Positions 1 through 9,010 of a stretch of 35,748 nt of DNA are shown piece after piece. The notes under the pieces were generated by a model. It searched no databases, was not told the DNA's origin, and saw only the letters and a program-made list of their open reading frames with translations. A program made the position numbers and the translations under genes. How positions within the stretch are numbered: position 1 is the first letter of the stretch; each line of letters opens with the position of its first letter. The stretch lies in the NCBI GenBank assembly GCA_902475535.1, contig CABRZR010000019.1, forward strand, positions 1 through 35,748. Reading direction: 5' to 3'. The DNA is from QAMH01 sp900556425 (GTDB lineage: Bacteria; Actinomycetota; Coriobacteriia; Coriobacteriales; QAMH01).

Positions 1-73
<73 letters not shown>

Positions 74-126
74 GTCACAGCGAAAAAGGATTATACACGA
101 AATCGCCGTGCGCCCAAGCAGGAAAA

Positions 127-204
127 TGGGGTGGGTAAAGGGATTCGAACCCTCGACCTCCAGAGCCACAATCTGGCGCGCTAACCAACTGCGCTATACC
201 CACC
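127..204 (-). tRNA. tRNA-His (anticodon GTG), CCA encoded
   Basis: The minus-strand cloverleaf has anticodon loop TTGTGGC (GTG), a 7-bp acceptor stem GTGGGTA/TACCCAC, the extra 5' G(-1) typical of tRNA-His opposite discriminator C, and a genomically encoded CCA (positions 127-129). It lies 53 bp upstream of tRNA-Lys(CTT) on the same strand with no terminator visible between them, so the two are likely processed from one transcript. Confidence 0.96.
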
Positions 205-235
205 GTGAGCTTCCTGCGTCGATGCGCAAGGCGAG

Positions 236-264
236 AGTATAGCGGATTTTCCCAGCGCCTACAA
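236..264 (-). promoter_or_regulatory. Promoter of the tRNA-His/tRNA-Lys pair
   Basis: On the minus strand a -35 TTGTAG (259-264) and a -10 TATACT (236-241) are separated by exactly 17 bp. This is a good sigma-70-type promoter whose start would fall about 25 bp before tRNA-His. Inferred from consensus match and position only. Confidence 0.6.
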
Positions 265-343
265 ACACTAATAGGAGTAAGATGGAAAACTTGTGAGAGG
301 GGATGGGTAACTGGCATTACCCGAGGTTTCTGAAGGAGGACAC

Positions 344-1744
344 ATGGAATTATTTGGCGATGTGGTCTTTCTGTCGCGCCTTCAGTTCGCGCTGACCGTC
401 ATATTCCACTTCCTGTTCGTGCCGCTGTCCATTGGATTGGGCCTGTTCGTTGCGCTTACCCAGACGCGCGCCTACAAGACGCGTGATCCCAAGGACGAGG
501 CGGATGCCCGCTTCTGGGTCAAGATTTTTACGCTCACCTTCACGGTCGGCGTTGCGACGGGCATCACGATGGAGTTCAGCTTCGGCACCAACTGGGCTAA
601 CTACTCTCGCTTCGTGGGCGATATCTTCGGCTCACCGCTCGCAGCCGAGGCGTTGCTCGCGTTCTTCCTGGAGTCGTGCTTCCTCGGCGTGCTCCTCTTC
701 GGACGCAAGCGCGTGTCTCCCAAGTTCTACGTGGCTTCCGCATGGCTTGTGTGGGTGGGTTCCATGCTCTCGGCTCTGTGGATTCTCATCGCAAACTCCT
801 GGATGCAGACGCCCGCGGGTTACGAGGTTGTCGAGACGGCACATGGTAGCAAAGCGATCATTACCGACTTCTTCGCCGCGGCCTTCAATCCACAGACCAT
901 CCCAACCTATCTGCACACGGTTCTCGCGCTGCTTATCTTCGGCGCCTTCATCGCCATGGCGATTGCCGCGTACTACCACCTCAAGGGCCGCAATCCCGAG
1001 TTCGTCACCAAGATGATGCGCTGGGGCGCCATCGTCACGCTCGTGTGCATGGTGCTCATGATGCCGGTCGCGCACATGCAGGCCCAGGTCGTCGCCGACG
1101 AGCAGCCGACCAAACTCGCCGCGATGGAGGGCCAGTACGAGACCGAGCCCGTTCCCATGTACTTGTTCGGCATCGTCGATACCGAGAACGGTACGGTCAT
1201 TGGCCCCTCGATTCCGGGTCTGACCTCGTTCCTCGCCGCGGGTGACTTCAGTGCCGAGTATCCGGGCCTCAATGATATAGAAGCCGCCGATCCTGGCAGC
1301 ACTCCCACGGCCACCGAGGTGCAGATTACCTTCCAGTCCTATCACATCATGATCGTCATGATGGGCGTCATCATGCTGGGCGTGTTGCTCGCGCTCATCA
1401 TGGCCTTTGGCAAGAAGCTCAAGACCAAGCGCTGGCCCTATGTCTTGATGCTCTTTCTCTGGATCGCGCCATTCCTCGCCATTCAGTTTGGCTGGGCGAC
1501 GGCCGAGGTTGGCAGGCAGCCGTGGATCGTCACGGGCGAGCTCAAGACGCTTGATGCCATCAGTCCGTCAGTGCCGGCCGATCAACTTCTCCTCACCATT
1601 GGTCTCTTTATCATCATCTACCTGGTGATTTTCATCGCATGGGCGCGCATCTTCTCCAAGATCGTCAAGAGCGGTCCCGAGAAGTGCCTGCCCGAGGCCA
1701 AAGATGCACCCGTCGTCGATGCGCAGGAAGGTGATGTGGCATGA
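344..1744 (+). CDS. cydA: Cytochrome bd oxidase subunit I (CydA)
   Basis: This is the quinol-oxidising, haem-bearing subunit of cytochrome bd, a membrane terminal oxidase that reduces O2 to water. The 466-residue protein is multi-pass. The expected haem ligands are visible as His22, His191 and Met337, together with acidic residues E102 and E110. The quinol-binding Q-loop contains an EQPTKLAAMEG stretch near residue 253 and the family motif GRQPW is at 390-394. The Q-loop lacks the long C-terminal insertion of the E. coli type, so it belongs to the short-Q-loop form. The start is set by AAGGAGG at 333-339. It overlaps cydB by ATGA. In Coriobacteriia such an enzyme fits microaerobic O2 use or detoxification (inference). 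Confidence 0.96.
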   Translation: MELFGDVVFLSRLQFALTVIFHFLFVPLSIGLGLFVALTQTRAYKTRDPKDEADARFWVKIFTLTFTVGVATGITMEFSFGTNWANYSRFVGDIFGSPLAAEALLAFFLESCFLGVLLFGRKRVSPKFYVASAWLVWVGSMLSALWILIANSWMQTPAGYEVVETAHGSKAIITDFFAAAFNPQTIPTYLHTVLALLIFGAFIAMAIAAYYHLKGRNPEFVTKMMRWGAIVTLVCMVLMMPVAHMQAQVVADEQPTKLAAMEGQYETEPVPMYLFGIVDTENGTVIGPSIPGLTSFLAAGDFSAEYPGLNDIEAADPGSTPTATEVQITFQSYHIMIVMMGVIMLGVLLALIMAFGKKLKTKRWPYVLMLFLWIAPFLAIQFGWATAEVGRQPWIVTGELKTLDAISPSVPADQLLLTIGLFIIIYLVIFIAWARIFSKIVKSGPEKCLPEAKDAPVVDAQEGDVA

Positions 1745-2751
1745 CGCTCCCCATTCTCTGGTTCATCATCATCGCAGTGCTGATCTGCGCATATTATGTT
1801 CTCGACGGCTTCGATCTGGGCGCGGGCGTGCTCTCGCCGTTCATCGCCAAGACTCCGGGCGAGAAACGTGCTCTCATGACCTCCATCGGTCCCGTTTGGG
1901 ATGGTAACGAGGTCTGGCTGCTCACCGCAGGTGGCGCGCTCTTCGCTGCGTTCGCCCCTGCGTATGCGACCGTGTTTTCCGGCTTCTACCTGGCCATCAT
2001 GCTCGTGCTCTTTGGCCTCATCATCCGCGCGGTGAGCCTCGAGTTCCGCGCGCATGATCCCAAGTGGCAGAAGCTTTGGGACGCGCTCTTCTTCGTGGGA
2101 TCGCTCGTTCCCGCGCTGCTCTTCGGTGTCGCGCTGGGCAATTGCCTGCAGGGCGTCCCGCTTGATGCCGCAGGTAACTACATCGGCTCCTTCTTCGGTC
2201 TGCTCACGCCGTTCCCGCTCGTCTGCGGCCTGCTCGGTTTGGCGACCATCGTCACGCAGGGCGCCTGCTGGCTCGCGGCAAAGATCGAGACGGGCACGGA
2301 GCTGCATAAGCGTGCCGTCACGGCGCGAGTTGCCGGCCAGATCGTCACGGCCATTCTCGTCGTGGCCGTCTCCGTCATGTTCTTCACCTTCATCGGCTTT
2401 CCCCAGGGCGAGGGTCCCGCCTTCCCGTTCCTCGTGTTTGTTGCCTGCATCCTGGTCGCCGCTATCGTCGTTGGTTTCCTGGCGGCTGGTCGCGGCAAGA
2501 ACTGGCTTGCCTTCGGCGCGAATTCGGCTGTCTGCGTGGCGCTCGTCTTCGCTCTCGTGCTTGCCATGTTCCCCAATCTCGTCGTCTCCACGGGCCCTGG
2601 TCCGTCCATTGACTTGTTCACGGCGGCAGCGAGCACTTATGGACTTACGGTGATGACCATCATCGCCTGCATTGGCGTTCCGCTGGTCGCCATATATCAT
2701 GTCATTATTTACCGTACCTTCCGCGGCACCATCAAGGTGGAGGAAGACTAG
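1741..2751 (+). CDS. cydB: Cytochrome bd oxidase subunit II (CydB)
   Basis: This is the 336-residue integral membrane partner of CydA. The conserved GPVWDGNEVWL motif is at residues 50-60 after the first membrane segment, preceded by the YYVLDGFDLG signature (19-28). Its start codon overlaps the cydA stop (ATGA), which indicates translational coupling. No cydC/cydD pair, the usual haem-export ABC genes, follows. The ABC gene 14 bp downstream is a different (MacB/FtsX) type and should not be read as CydDC. Confidence 0.95.
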   Translation: MTLPILWFIIIAVLICAYYVLDGFDLGAGVLSPFIAKTPGEKRALMTSIGPVWDGNEVWLLTAGGALFAAFAPAYATVFSGFYLAIMLVLFGLIIRAVSLEFRAHDPKWQKLWDALFFVGSLVPALLFGVALGNCLQGVPLDAAGNYIGSFFGLLTPFPLVCGLLGLATIVTQGACWLAAKIETGTELHKRAVTARVAGQIVTAILVVAVSVMFFTFIGFPQGEGPAFPFLVFVACILVAAIVVGFLAAGRGKNWLAFGANSAVCVALVFALVLAMFPNLVVSTGPGPSIDLFTAAASTYGLTVMTIIACIGVPLVAIYHVIIYRTFRGTIKVEED

Positions 2752-2765
2752 AAGAAAGTATTTGC

Positions 2766-5700
2766 ATGATCGAGCTCAAGCACCTGCGCAAGTCCTACAG
2801 GGTCGGCGATTTCGAGCAAAAGGCGCTCGACGACGTCTCGATATCGTTCCGAGACAACGAGTTCGTCGCCGTCCTCGGGCCGTCAGGTTCCGGCAAGACC
2901 ACCCTGCTCAACATACTGGGTGGTCTTGATCATGCCGATACCGGCGAGCTCATCATCAACGGCACGTCCACCAAGGACTACTCAAGTGCCGATTGGGATA
3001 CCTACCGCAACCATCACATCGGCTTCATCTTCCAGAGCTACAACCTCATTCCGCATCAGACGGTGCTTTCGAATGTCGAGCTTGCGCTTACGCTCACGGG
3101 CGTGTCGCGCGAGGAGCGTCGAGCACGGGCCATGGCCGAGCTCGAGCGTGTCGGTCTGGCGGAGCACGCCAACAAGAAGCCCAGCCAGCTTTCCGGTGGT
3201 CAGATGCAACGTGTCGCCATCGCCCGAGCTCTGGTGAACGACCCGGACATCGTGTTGGCAGACGAGCCCACGGGTGCGCTCGATACCGAGACGGGCATCC
3301 AGGTCATGGACCTGCTGTCAGAGATCGCGAGCGACCGCCTCGTCATCATGGTCACGCATAACCCCGAGCTTGCCTATGATTATGCGAATCGCATCGTCAA
3401 GCTGCACGATGGACGCATTTCCGACGATAGCAACCCCTTCGAGCCGAGCAAGGCAGACGAGCAAACTGCCAAGCTTGCCGCAAGTCAGCGCAACAAGGCG
3501 ACTGACGGCCATAAGAAGCACGCATCCATGTCGTTTCTCACGGCACTCGCGTTGTCCTTCAACAACCTGATGACCAAGAAGGGGCGCACCTTTCTCACGG
3601 CATTTGCGGGATCAATCGGCATCATTGGCATCGCCGCGATCCTCGCGCTTTCCAACGGCGTCAACAACTACATTGCCAAGGTCGAGGAGGATACGCTCTC
3701 ATCGACTCCGCTCACCATCACGCAGTCGAGCTTCGACGTGACCTCCATCATGATGCAGGCGGGCGACTACGTGCATGGAGATGCCGAAGACGACGTCGCC
3801 GCGGGTGTCATCCCGGAATCCACCATCATGGCTGATGTCCTGACGGACGTGAAGACGAACGATCTCAAGTCCCTGCGCTCCTTCTTCGAGGCAAACGGCG
3901 GAGACGTGAACCGCTATGTAAACGCCATCGTCTACGGCTATGGCATAACGCCCCAAATCTACAAGGCCGACACCTCCGCCGGCATCAAGCAGCTCAATCC
4001 CGGCGCCTTGTCCTCGATCATGTCTAACGACATCAGCTCCGCCGGCATGTTCTCGACCATGATGGGCTCGGCGAGCTCGTTCCAGGAAATGCTCGATGAC
4101 CAGAAGCTCCTCGAGGAGCAATACGACATCGTCGCCGGCGCCTGGCCTGCTAATTACGACGAGTGCGTGCTGGTGCTCAACAAGAACGGTGGGATCAGCG
4201 ACTACACGCTCTACGCGCTGGGCATCCTCGACCCTGACGAGCTCAACGACCTCCTTATGGACGCTCTTGCCTCCGAGGACCTTGACGTTCCCGATACCAA
4301 CGTCGAGTTCACGCAAGACGAGGCGCTGGCGCTCACGTTCAAGGTCGTGAACGAATGCGATATGTACACCAAGGCCTCCTCTGGCTCGACGTGGGTCGAT
4401 CGCAGCGATGACGAGAGCTACATGAAGACGCAAATCGCCGAGGGCCTCGACCTCAAGGTCGTGGGAATCATCAAACCGAGCGCGACGGCATCGGCGACGT
4501 CCATGGACGAGGGCATCGGGTATCGCCATGACCTCGTCCTGCATCTCATCGATCAGGCGGCCACCTCGCCGGTGGTCGAGGCGCAGATGGCCGAGCCCGA
4601 TGTCGACATCTTTACGGGCAAGACCTTCGAGTCGCTCAAGGACGATGCGGAGTCCTCCTTCGACATGGGCTCGCTGTTCAGCATCGACCAGAACATGATG
4701 GCGCGCGCCTTCAACGTCGATAACGCCGCCATCGAGTCGGCAATGGCAAGCGCGATGAGCGGCGCGGCCGCGAGTCTTGACACGAGCAACATGTTCGCGG
4801 ACATACCCGCCCCCGATTTCAGTGATTTGGATATCGACCTGTCCGGTGGTGTTCCCTCCGCAAGTCAGGTGGCTGCTCTCGAGCAGAGCCTGGGCCAAAT
4901 GAGCAGCGGGGTTGTCATGGGCTTCATGCAGTACGTAAGCAGTAATCCCAGCAGCATGGCAGATTTGCCTGGGGCATGGAGCGCCTATCAGCAATCGGAT
5001 GCCTACAAGTCCATCATCAACCAGGCGGCAACGGGCATCGCATCGGGTATGTCAGGTTCCAGCGAGCAGCTCCAGAAGGCCTTCACCGAAGCCATTCAGA
5101 AGAAGATGAGCGAGTACATGACCACCCAGCTCGTGCCCTATCTGGAAGGCAAGATGGGTGGCATGCTGCAGAGCTACACCACGAGTCTGGCGAGCTCGAT
5201 GGCCTCCGCGCTTTCGACCGCGATGGGCACGGCGATATCGGTTGACCCGAGCATGTTCGCCCAGTCCATCACCGTCAACATGGACCAGGACGAGCTCACG
5301 TCCATGTTCATGAACCTCGCACGCAGCAACGACCTGAGCTATGAGAGTAACCTGCAGACCCTGGGCTATGCCGATATAGCCGATCCGATCTCCATCAGCA
5401 TCTACGCCAAGAGCTTCGATGACAAGCAGGTCGTCGAGGACATCATCGACCAGTACAACGCCGACATGGAATCCTCGGGCGAGGAGGACAAGACCATCTC
5501 CTACTCCGACATCATGGGTGCGCTCATGAGCTCCGTCACCAACATCATCGACATGATCTCCATGGTGCTTATCGCGTTCGTCTCCATCTCGCTCGTCGTG
5601 AGTTCGATCATGATCGGCATCATCACCTACATCAGCGTGCTCGAGCGTAAGAAGGAGATCGGCATTCTGCGTGCCATGGGCGCGAGCAAGGGCAACATCG

Positions 5701-5957
5701 CCAACATCTTCAATGCCGAAACGGTCATAGAGGGTCTCATGTCCGGCGTCTTTGCGGTCCTCCTCGTGGCGTTGGTGTCGTTGCCTGTGAATGCCATCGT
5801 GCTTGCGATGATGAACATTTCGGGCATCCTCGCCCTGCCCATCACAGCGGCACTGATTCTCATCCTCATCAGCGTCTTCTTGACCTTCATCGCAGGCCTC
5901 GTGCCCGCCATGAATGCCGCCCGCCGCGATCCCGTCGAGGCGTTGCGCAGCGAATAG
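2766..5957 (+). CDS. One-piece ABC exporter: ATPase fused to FtsX/MacB-type permease
   Basis: The 1063-residue protein starts with a complete MacB/LolD-class ATPase: Walker A GPSGSGKTT at 38-46, Q-loop FIFQ near 87-90, signature LSGGQ at 142-146, Walker B IVLADE at 162-167 and switch His198. A first membrane segment follows near residues 275-300. A large region of about 600 residues, rich in Ser, Met, Asp and Ala, should be outside the membrane. Three membrane segments with the FtsX signature (ERKKEIGILRAMGAS) close the protein, ending in the typical RRDPVEALRSE tail. Such fusions are mechanotransmission or export pumps for peptides, lipids or antibiotics; the substrate is unknown. The weak Shine-Dalgarno and the 14-bp gap to cydB suggest co-transcription with cydAB. 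Confidence 0.9.
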   Translation: MIELKHLRKSYRVGDFEQKALDDVSISFRDNEFVAVLGPSGSGKTTLLNILGGLDHADTGELIINGTSTKDYSSADWDTYRNHHIGFIFQSYNLIPHQTVLSNVELALTLTGVSREERRARAMAELERVGLAEHANKKPSQLSGGQMQRVAIARALVNDPDIVLADEPTGALDTETGIQVMDLLSEIASDRLVIMVTHNPELAYDYANRIVKLHDGRISDDSNPFEPSKADEQTAKLAASQRNKATDGHKKHASMSFLTALALSFNNLMTKKGRTFLTAFAGSIGIIGIAAILALSNGVNNYIAKVEEDTLSSTPLTITQSSFDVTSIMMQAGDYVHGDAEDDVAAGVIPESTIMADVLTDVKTNDLKSLRSFFEANGGDVNRYVNAIVYGYGITPQIYKADTSAGIKQLNPGALSSIMSNDISSAGMFSTMMGSASSFQEMLDDQKLLEEQYDIVAGAWPANYDECVLVLNKNGGISDYTLYALGILDPDELNDLLMDALASEDLDVPDTNVEFTQDEALALTFKVVNECDMYTKASSGSTWVDRSDDESYMKTQIAEGLDLKVVGIIKPSATASATSMDEGIGYRHDLVLHLIDQAATSPVVEAQMAEPDVDIFTGKTFESLKDDAESSFDMGSLFSIDQNMMARAFNVDNAAIESAMASAMSGAAASLDTSNMFADIPAPDFSDLDIDLSGGVPSASQVAALEQSLGQMSSGVVMGFMQYVSSNPSSMADLPGAWSAYQQSDAYKSIINQAATGIASGMSGSSEQLQKAFTEAIQKKMSEYMTTQLVPYLEGKMGGMLQSYTTSLASSMASALSTAMGTAISVDPSMFAQSITVNMDQDELTSMFMNLARSNDLSYESNLQTLGYADIADPISISIYAKSFDDKQVVEDIIDQYNADMESSGEEDKTISYSDIMGALMSSVTNIIDMISMVLIAFVSISLVVSSIMIGIITYISVLERKKEIGILRAMGASKGNIANIFNAETVIEGLMSGVFAVLLVALVSLPVNAIVLAMMNISGILALPITAALILILISVFLTFIAGLVPAMNAARRDPVEALRSE

Positions 5958-5963
5958 CGTCTA

Positions 5964-5992
5964 GGGCCTACCTCGGTATGCGGGGTGGGCCC
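5964..5992 (+). terminator. Hairpin after the ABC exporter, possible terminator
   Basis: GGGCCTACC (5964-5972) pairs with GGTGGGCCC (5984-5992) over 9 bp with one G-T wobble and an 11-nt loop. There is no T-tract, so intrinsic termination is uncertain. It covers the GTG at 5985, which argues against that codon being the start of the next gene. Confidence 0.4.
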
Positions 5993-6026
5993 GTGCGCGA
6001 GCTACGCTTGGAATGACGCATACGGT

Positions 6027-6869
6027 ATGTCAACCGCCATCAGCCACAGAAGAGGACTTGCGTACGTTCTCATATCCGCCGTGTGCTTCTCGCTTGCCGG
6101 CGTGCTCATCAAGGTCATTCCCTGGAATCCCATCAGCATCAATGGCGCACGTTGCATCTTCGCGATCATTCCGATGTACCTCTACCTGCGTGCGACGGGC
6201 AGGCATTTTCACGTCAACAAGCAGATCATCGGCGGTGCCGTGCTCGACTTCGCCATGCTCGAGACCTTCGTCATCGCCAACAAGCTCACAACAGCCGCAA
6301 ACGCGATCGTCCTGCAGTTTACCGAGCCCATCTGGGTCATCTTGCTGGCCTGGATCATCTTTCGCTCGCGGCCGCGCAGGAGCGCCGTTGTGGCGAGTTT
6401 CGTCGTAATCGCCGGCATCGCCTGCTTCTTCTATGACAGCTTGAATGCTGGTGGCATGTTGGGAAACGTTCTCGCGATTGTTTCCGGCATCGCCTATGCG
6501 GGCGTGTTCCTTCTCAAGGAGTCGCCCAAGTGTGACTTCGAATGTGCGGCGATACTGGGCTTTGCAGCGTGCTTTGTCGTTGGCATTCCCTTCTATCCGC
6601 AAGAGACGCTCTTCACGCCCGAGATCCTGGTGACAATCGTCGTGCTCGGTGTCGTCCAGCTCGGCTTCGCGTACTTTTTCCTCTCCAAGGGCCTTGATGT
6701 GGTTTCTCCCGTGACGGCTTCGCTCACCTCGACTATCGAACCGTTGCTCAATCCGATTCTGGTCGCAATCGTGGTGGGGGAGACCATCGGCCCCATCTCC
6801 ATTTTTGGCGCGGTGTTGGTGATTGGCGCGGCAACCGCCTATAACGTCTATGCAGCGCGCACGGGGTAG
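6027..6869 (+). CDS. DMT-superfamily (EamA) permease
   Basis: The 280-residue protein has about ten hydrophobic segments arranged as two EamA repeats (first repeat near residues 8-130, second near 140-275). This is the plan of drug/metabolite transporters. It begins with a short basic cytoplasmic end (MSTAISHRRG). An in-frame GTG at 5985 would add 14 non-hydrophobic residues but lies in a hairpin, so ATG 6027 is preferred although its Shine-Dalgarno (GGAA) is weak. The substrate cannot be told; family members export amino acids, nucleosides or drugs. It converges on the phosphate transporter with only 16 bp between the stops. Confidence 0.85.
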   Translation: MSTAISHRRGLAYVLISAVCFSLAGVLIKVIPWNPISINGARCIFAIIPMYLYLRATGRHFHVNKQIIGGAVLDFAMLETFVIANKLTTAANAIVLQFTEPIWVILLAWIIFRSRPRRSAVVASFVVIAGIACFFYDSLNAGGMLGNVLAIVSGIAYAGVFLLKESPKCDFECAAILGFAACFVVGIPFYPQETLFTPEILVTIVVLGVVQLGFAYFFLSKGLDVVSPVTASLTSTIEPLLNPILVAIVVGETIGPISIFGAVLVIGAATAYNVYAARTG

Positions 6870-6885
6870 TGCCTATTCGAGACAG

Positions 6886-7932
6886 CTAGAAGAGCATGAA
6901 GATCTGAGCGAGTGCCCAGCCGATGAATCCGCAGCAGGGGAAGGTGAGCAGCCAAGCCGCAACCATGCTCTTGGCAACATCCCACTTGACGCGCTTGGGG
7001 TTCTTCGAGGCACCGACGCCCATGATGGCCGCAGTGCTGCAGTGCGAGGTCGAGACCGGCATGCCGGTGATAGATGCAATGAAGAGCGTGATGACCGTCG
7101 TCGCCGATGCCGCCACACCCTGGTACTTCTCGAGCTTGACCATGTCCATCGCGACTGACTTGATGATGCGCTTGCCGCCGACGAGCGTGCCGAGCGATAT
7201 GGCAAGCGAACACAGGATCATGAGCCACAGTGGAAACTCCGTCGCCCCGCTCGTCTGCATGTCGAATGCGAGTGCGATACCCAAAAGACCGATCGACATG
7301 AACTTCTGGCCATCCTGCGCACCGTGCAGGAACGAGAGCGCGCATGCGCAAATGTCCTGAAGGATCACGCAGACCCTGTTGGCCTTGCCTCGGTTTGCGT
7401 GGGCGAAGAAGAACTCGATGATCCTGGTATTGACCCAGCCCAACGCAAACCCTGCGATGAGCGAGAAAAGCATGCCGTAAATGACGAGCATCCACTCGCT
7501 GACCACGACGCCGGCAAGGCCGTTCATGGCGATGGCGCCACCGGTGACACCGGCGATAAGCGAGTGGGACTTGGACGCGGGGATGCCCCGATACCAACAG
7601 AAGAAGCCCCAACCTATGGATCCTATCATCGCGGCTATGAGGGCCATGAGCGCTTGGTGCGTGTTACCCGAGAAGTTGACCATGTTAAACATGGTATGGG
7701 CTACGGCTGTGGAGATGTATGTCATGCCTACGAGGCCGACGAAGTTGAAGATGGCCGCCAGAATCAGGGCCGTGCCTGGCTTGAGGCAGCGCGTCGAGAC
7801 GGCCGAAGCGATGGCATTGGGAGCATCGGTTGCACCCGAGATAACGGTGACACCGATAACGAGGACGAGAATGACGATAAGCGCGGGATGAGCGCCCGCT
7901 TGCGCAATGAACACCGGAAGCGTCAGGTCCAT
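6886..7932 (-). CDS. PiT-family inorganic phosphate transporter
   Basis: The 348-residue multi-pass membrane protein carries the PiT/Pho-4 signature GATDAPNAIA at residues 33-42 (usual form GANDxxNA) and a second repeat with PVSTSHCSTAAIMGVGASKNP near residue 295. Members carry phosphate, often as a metal-phosphate complex, with H+ or Na+ symport. The gene stands alone, without the PhoU-like partner often found next to pit genes. A TAGAAT -10-like hexamer lies about 50 bp upstream on the minus strand (7980-7985) with a poor -35. Confidence 0.9.
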   Translation of the reverse strand: MDLTLPVFIAQAGAHPALIVILVLVIGVTVISGATDAPNAIASAVSTRCLKPGTALILAAIFNFVGLVGMTYISTAVAHTMFNMVNFSGNTHQALMALIAAMIGSIGWGFFCWYRGIPASKSHSLIAGVTGGAIAMNGLAGVVVSEWMLVIYGMLFSLIAGFALGWVNTRIIEFFFAHANRGKANRVCVILQDICACALSFLHGAQDGQKFMSIGLLGIALAFDMQTSGATEFPLWLMILCSLAISLGTLVGGKRIIKSVAMDMVKLEKYQGVAASATTVITLFIASITGMPVSTSHCSTAAIMGVGASKNPKRVKWDVAKSMVAAWLLTFPCCGFIGWALAQIFMLF

Positions 7933-8033
7933 CTACTCGTCCGTTCTGTCGGGAAGGGACACGGAAATGTGCCCAAGGTATTCTACCGTAAGTTTGCATG
8001 GCGGGAATTAGCATTCGCGCGGAATTGCATGGC

Positions 8034-8047
8034 TTTCCAGCTGGAAA
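8034..8047. promoter_or_regulatory. Perfect palindrome between pit and degV
   Basis: TTTCCAG directly abuts its reverse complement CTGGAAA, a 14-bp perfect dyad in the 187-bp divergent region. A TATACA hexamer that could serve as the degV -10 lies 23 bp to the right (8070-8075). It looks like a dimeric regulator site, but no regulator gene is adjacent. Confidence 0.4.
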
Positions 8048-8119
8048 TGCTCCTTGTGATGCGGGAAAATATACAAATGTGCGCAAAGTCCGTGCGCTGT
8101 AGGCCATAAGGAGGTTCCC

Positions 8120-9007
8120 TTGTCTGATTATGTCTTGAGCTGCGAGTCGACGGTTGACCTGACGCCCGAGAAGATCCAGGAGCTTGGTCTCGAATGCATC
8201 TTCTTCCACTTCTACATCGATGGCGTTGAATATGCAGATGACCTGGGACAGACGATTCCCTTCGACAAGTTTTACCAGGCGATGAAAGATGGTGCCGAGA
8301 CCAAGACGGCGGCCATCGGCACGGGCGAGTACGAGAAGTTCTTCCGCGGCTTCTTCGAGCAGGGCAAAGACGTGCTGCACGTCTCGCTCTCCTCGGGTAT
8401 CTCGGGTACGGTTGAATCCGCCCGCATCGCTGCCGAATCGCTTGCGGACGAGTTTCCCGATCGCAAGATTTACATCATCGACTCCCTTGCCGCGTCGAGT
8501 GGTTATGGCTTACTTATGCAGGCGCTTTCCGAGAAACGAGCCGAAGGCATGAGCCTCGACGAGCTGAGCGAGTGGGCCGAGGCTCACAAGCTCCATGATT
8601 GGCACTGGTTCTTCTCCACGGACCTTACCTTCTATATCAAGGGCGGTCGCGTGAAGCCGTTGAGCGGCTTTGTGGGCTCGATGCTCGGCATTTGCCCGCT
8701 CCTCAACATGGATTCGCTCGGGCGCCTCATTCCGCGCGAGAAGATCCGCTCGAAGAAAAAGGTCATCAAACGCATCGTCGAGAAGATGGAGCAGACCGCC
8801 GACAAGGGCCTCGATTATGACGGCCCCGTCTTCATCAGCGAAAGCGATTGCATGGAGGACGCGCGTGCGGTGGCGGATCTCGTCGAGGAGCGTTTCCCCA
8901 AGATGCACGGGAAGGTCGAGATCTACAGCATCGGCACGACCATCGGTAGCCATACGGGACCGGGCACGGTCGCCCTCTTCTTCTGGGGCCGCGAGCGGGG
9001 CCTATAG
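8120..9007 (+). CDS. DegV-family fatty-acid-binding protein
   Basis: The 295-residue protein has the two-domain DegV fold. Its N-terminal half has the STVDLT motif (9-14) and SSGISGTVESARIAAE (near residue 95), and IIDSLAASSGYG follows near residue 120. Members bind a fatty acid; in Firmicutes the FakB homologues present it to FakA kinase. No FakA-like gene is in the window, so the role here is inferred. The start is TTG at 8120, supported by AAGGAGG at 8108-8114 with 5-nt spacing. ABC-F follows after 3 bp and is likely co-transcribed. Confidence 0.92.
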   Translation: MSDYVLSCESTVDLTPEKIQELGLECIFFHFYIDGVEYADDLGQTIPFDKFYQAMKDGAETKTAAIGTGEYEKFFRGFFEQGKDVLHVSLSSGISGTVESARIAAESLADEFPDRKIYIIDSLAASSGYGLLMQALSEKRAEGMSLDELSEWAEAHKLHDWHWFFSTDLTFYIKGGRVKPLSGFVGSMLGICPLLNMDSLGRLIPREKIRSKKKVIKRIVEKMEQTADKGLDYDGPVFISESDCMEDARAVADLVEERFPKMHGKVEIYSIGTTIGSHTGPGTVALFFWGRERGL

Positions 9008-9010
9008 CGC

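Noticed and set aside
1618..2700. 360-codon minus-strand frame opposite cydB
   Set aside because: Antisense shadow; the translation is an implausible run of charged residues and cydA/cydB on the other strand are certain.
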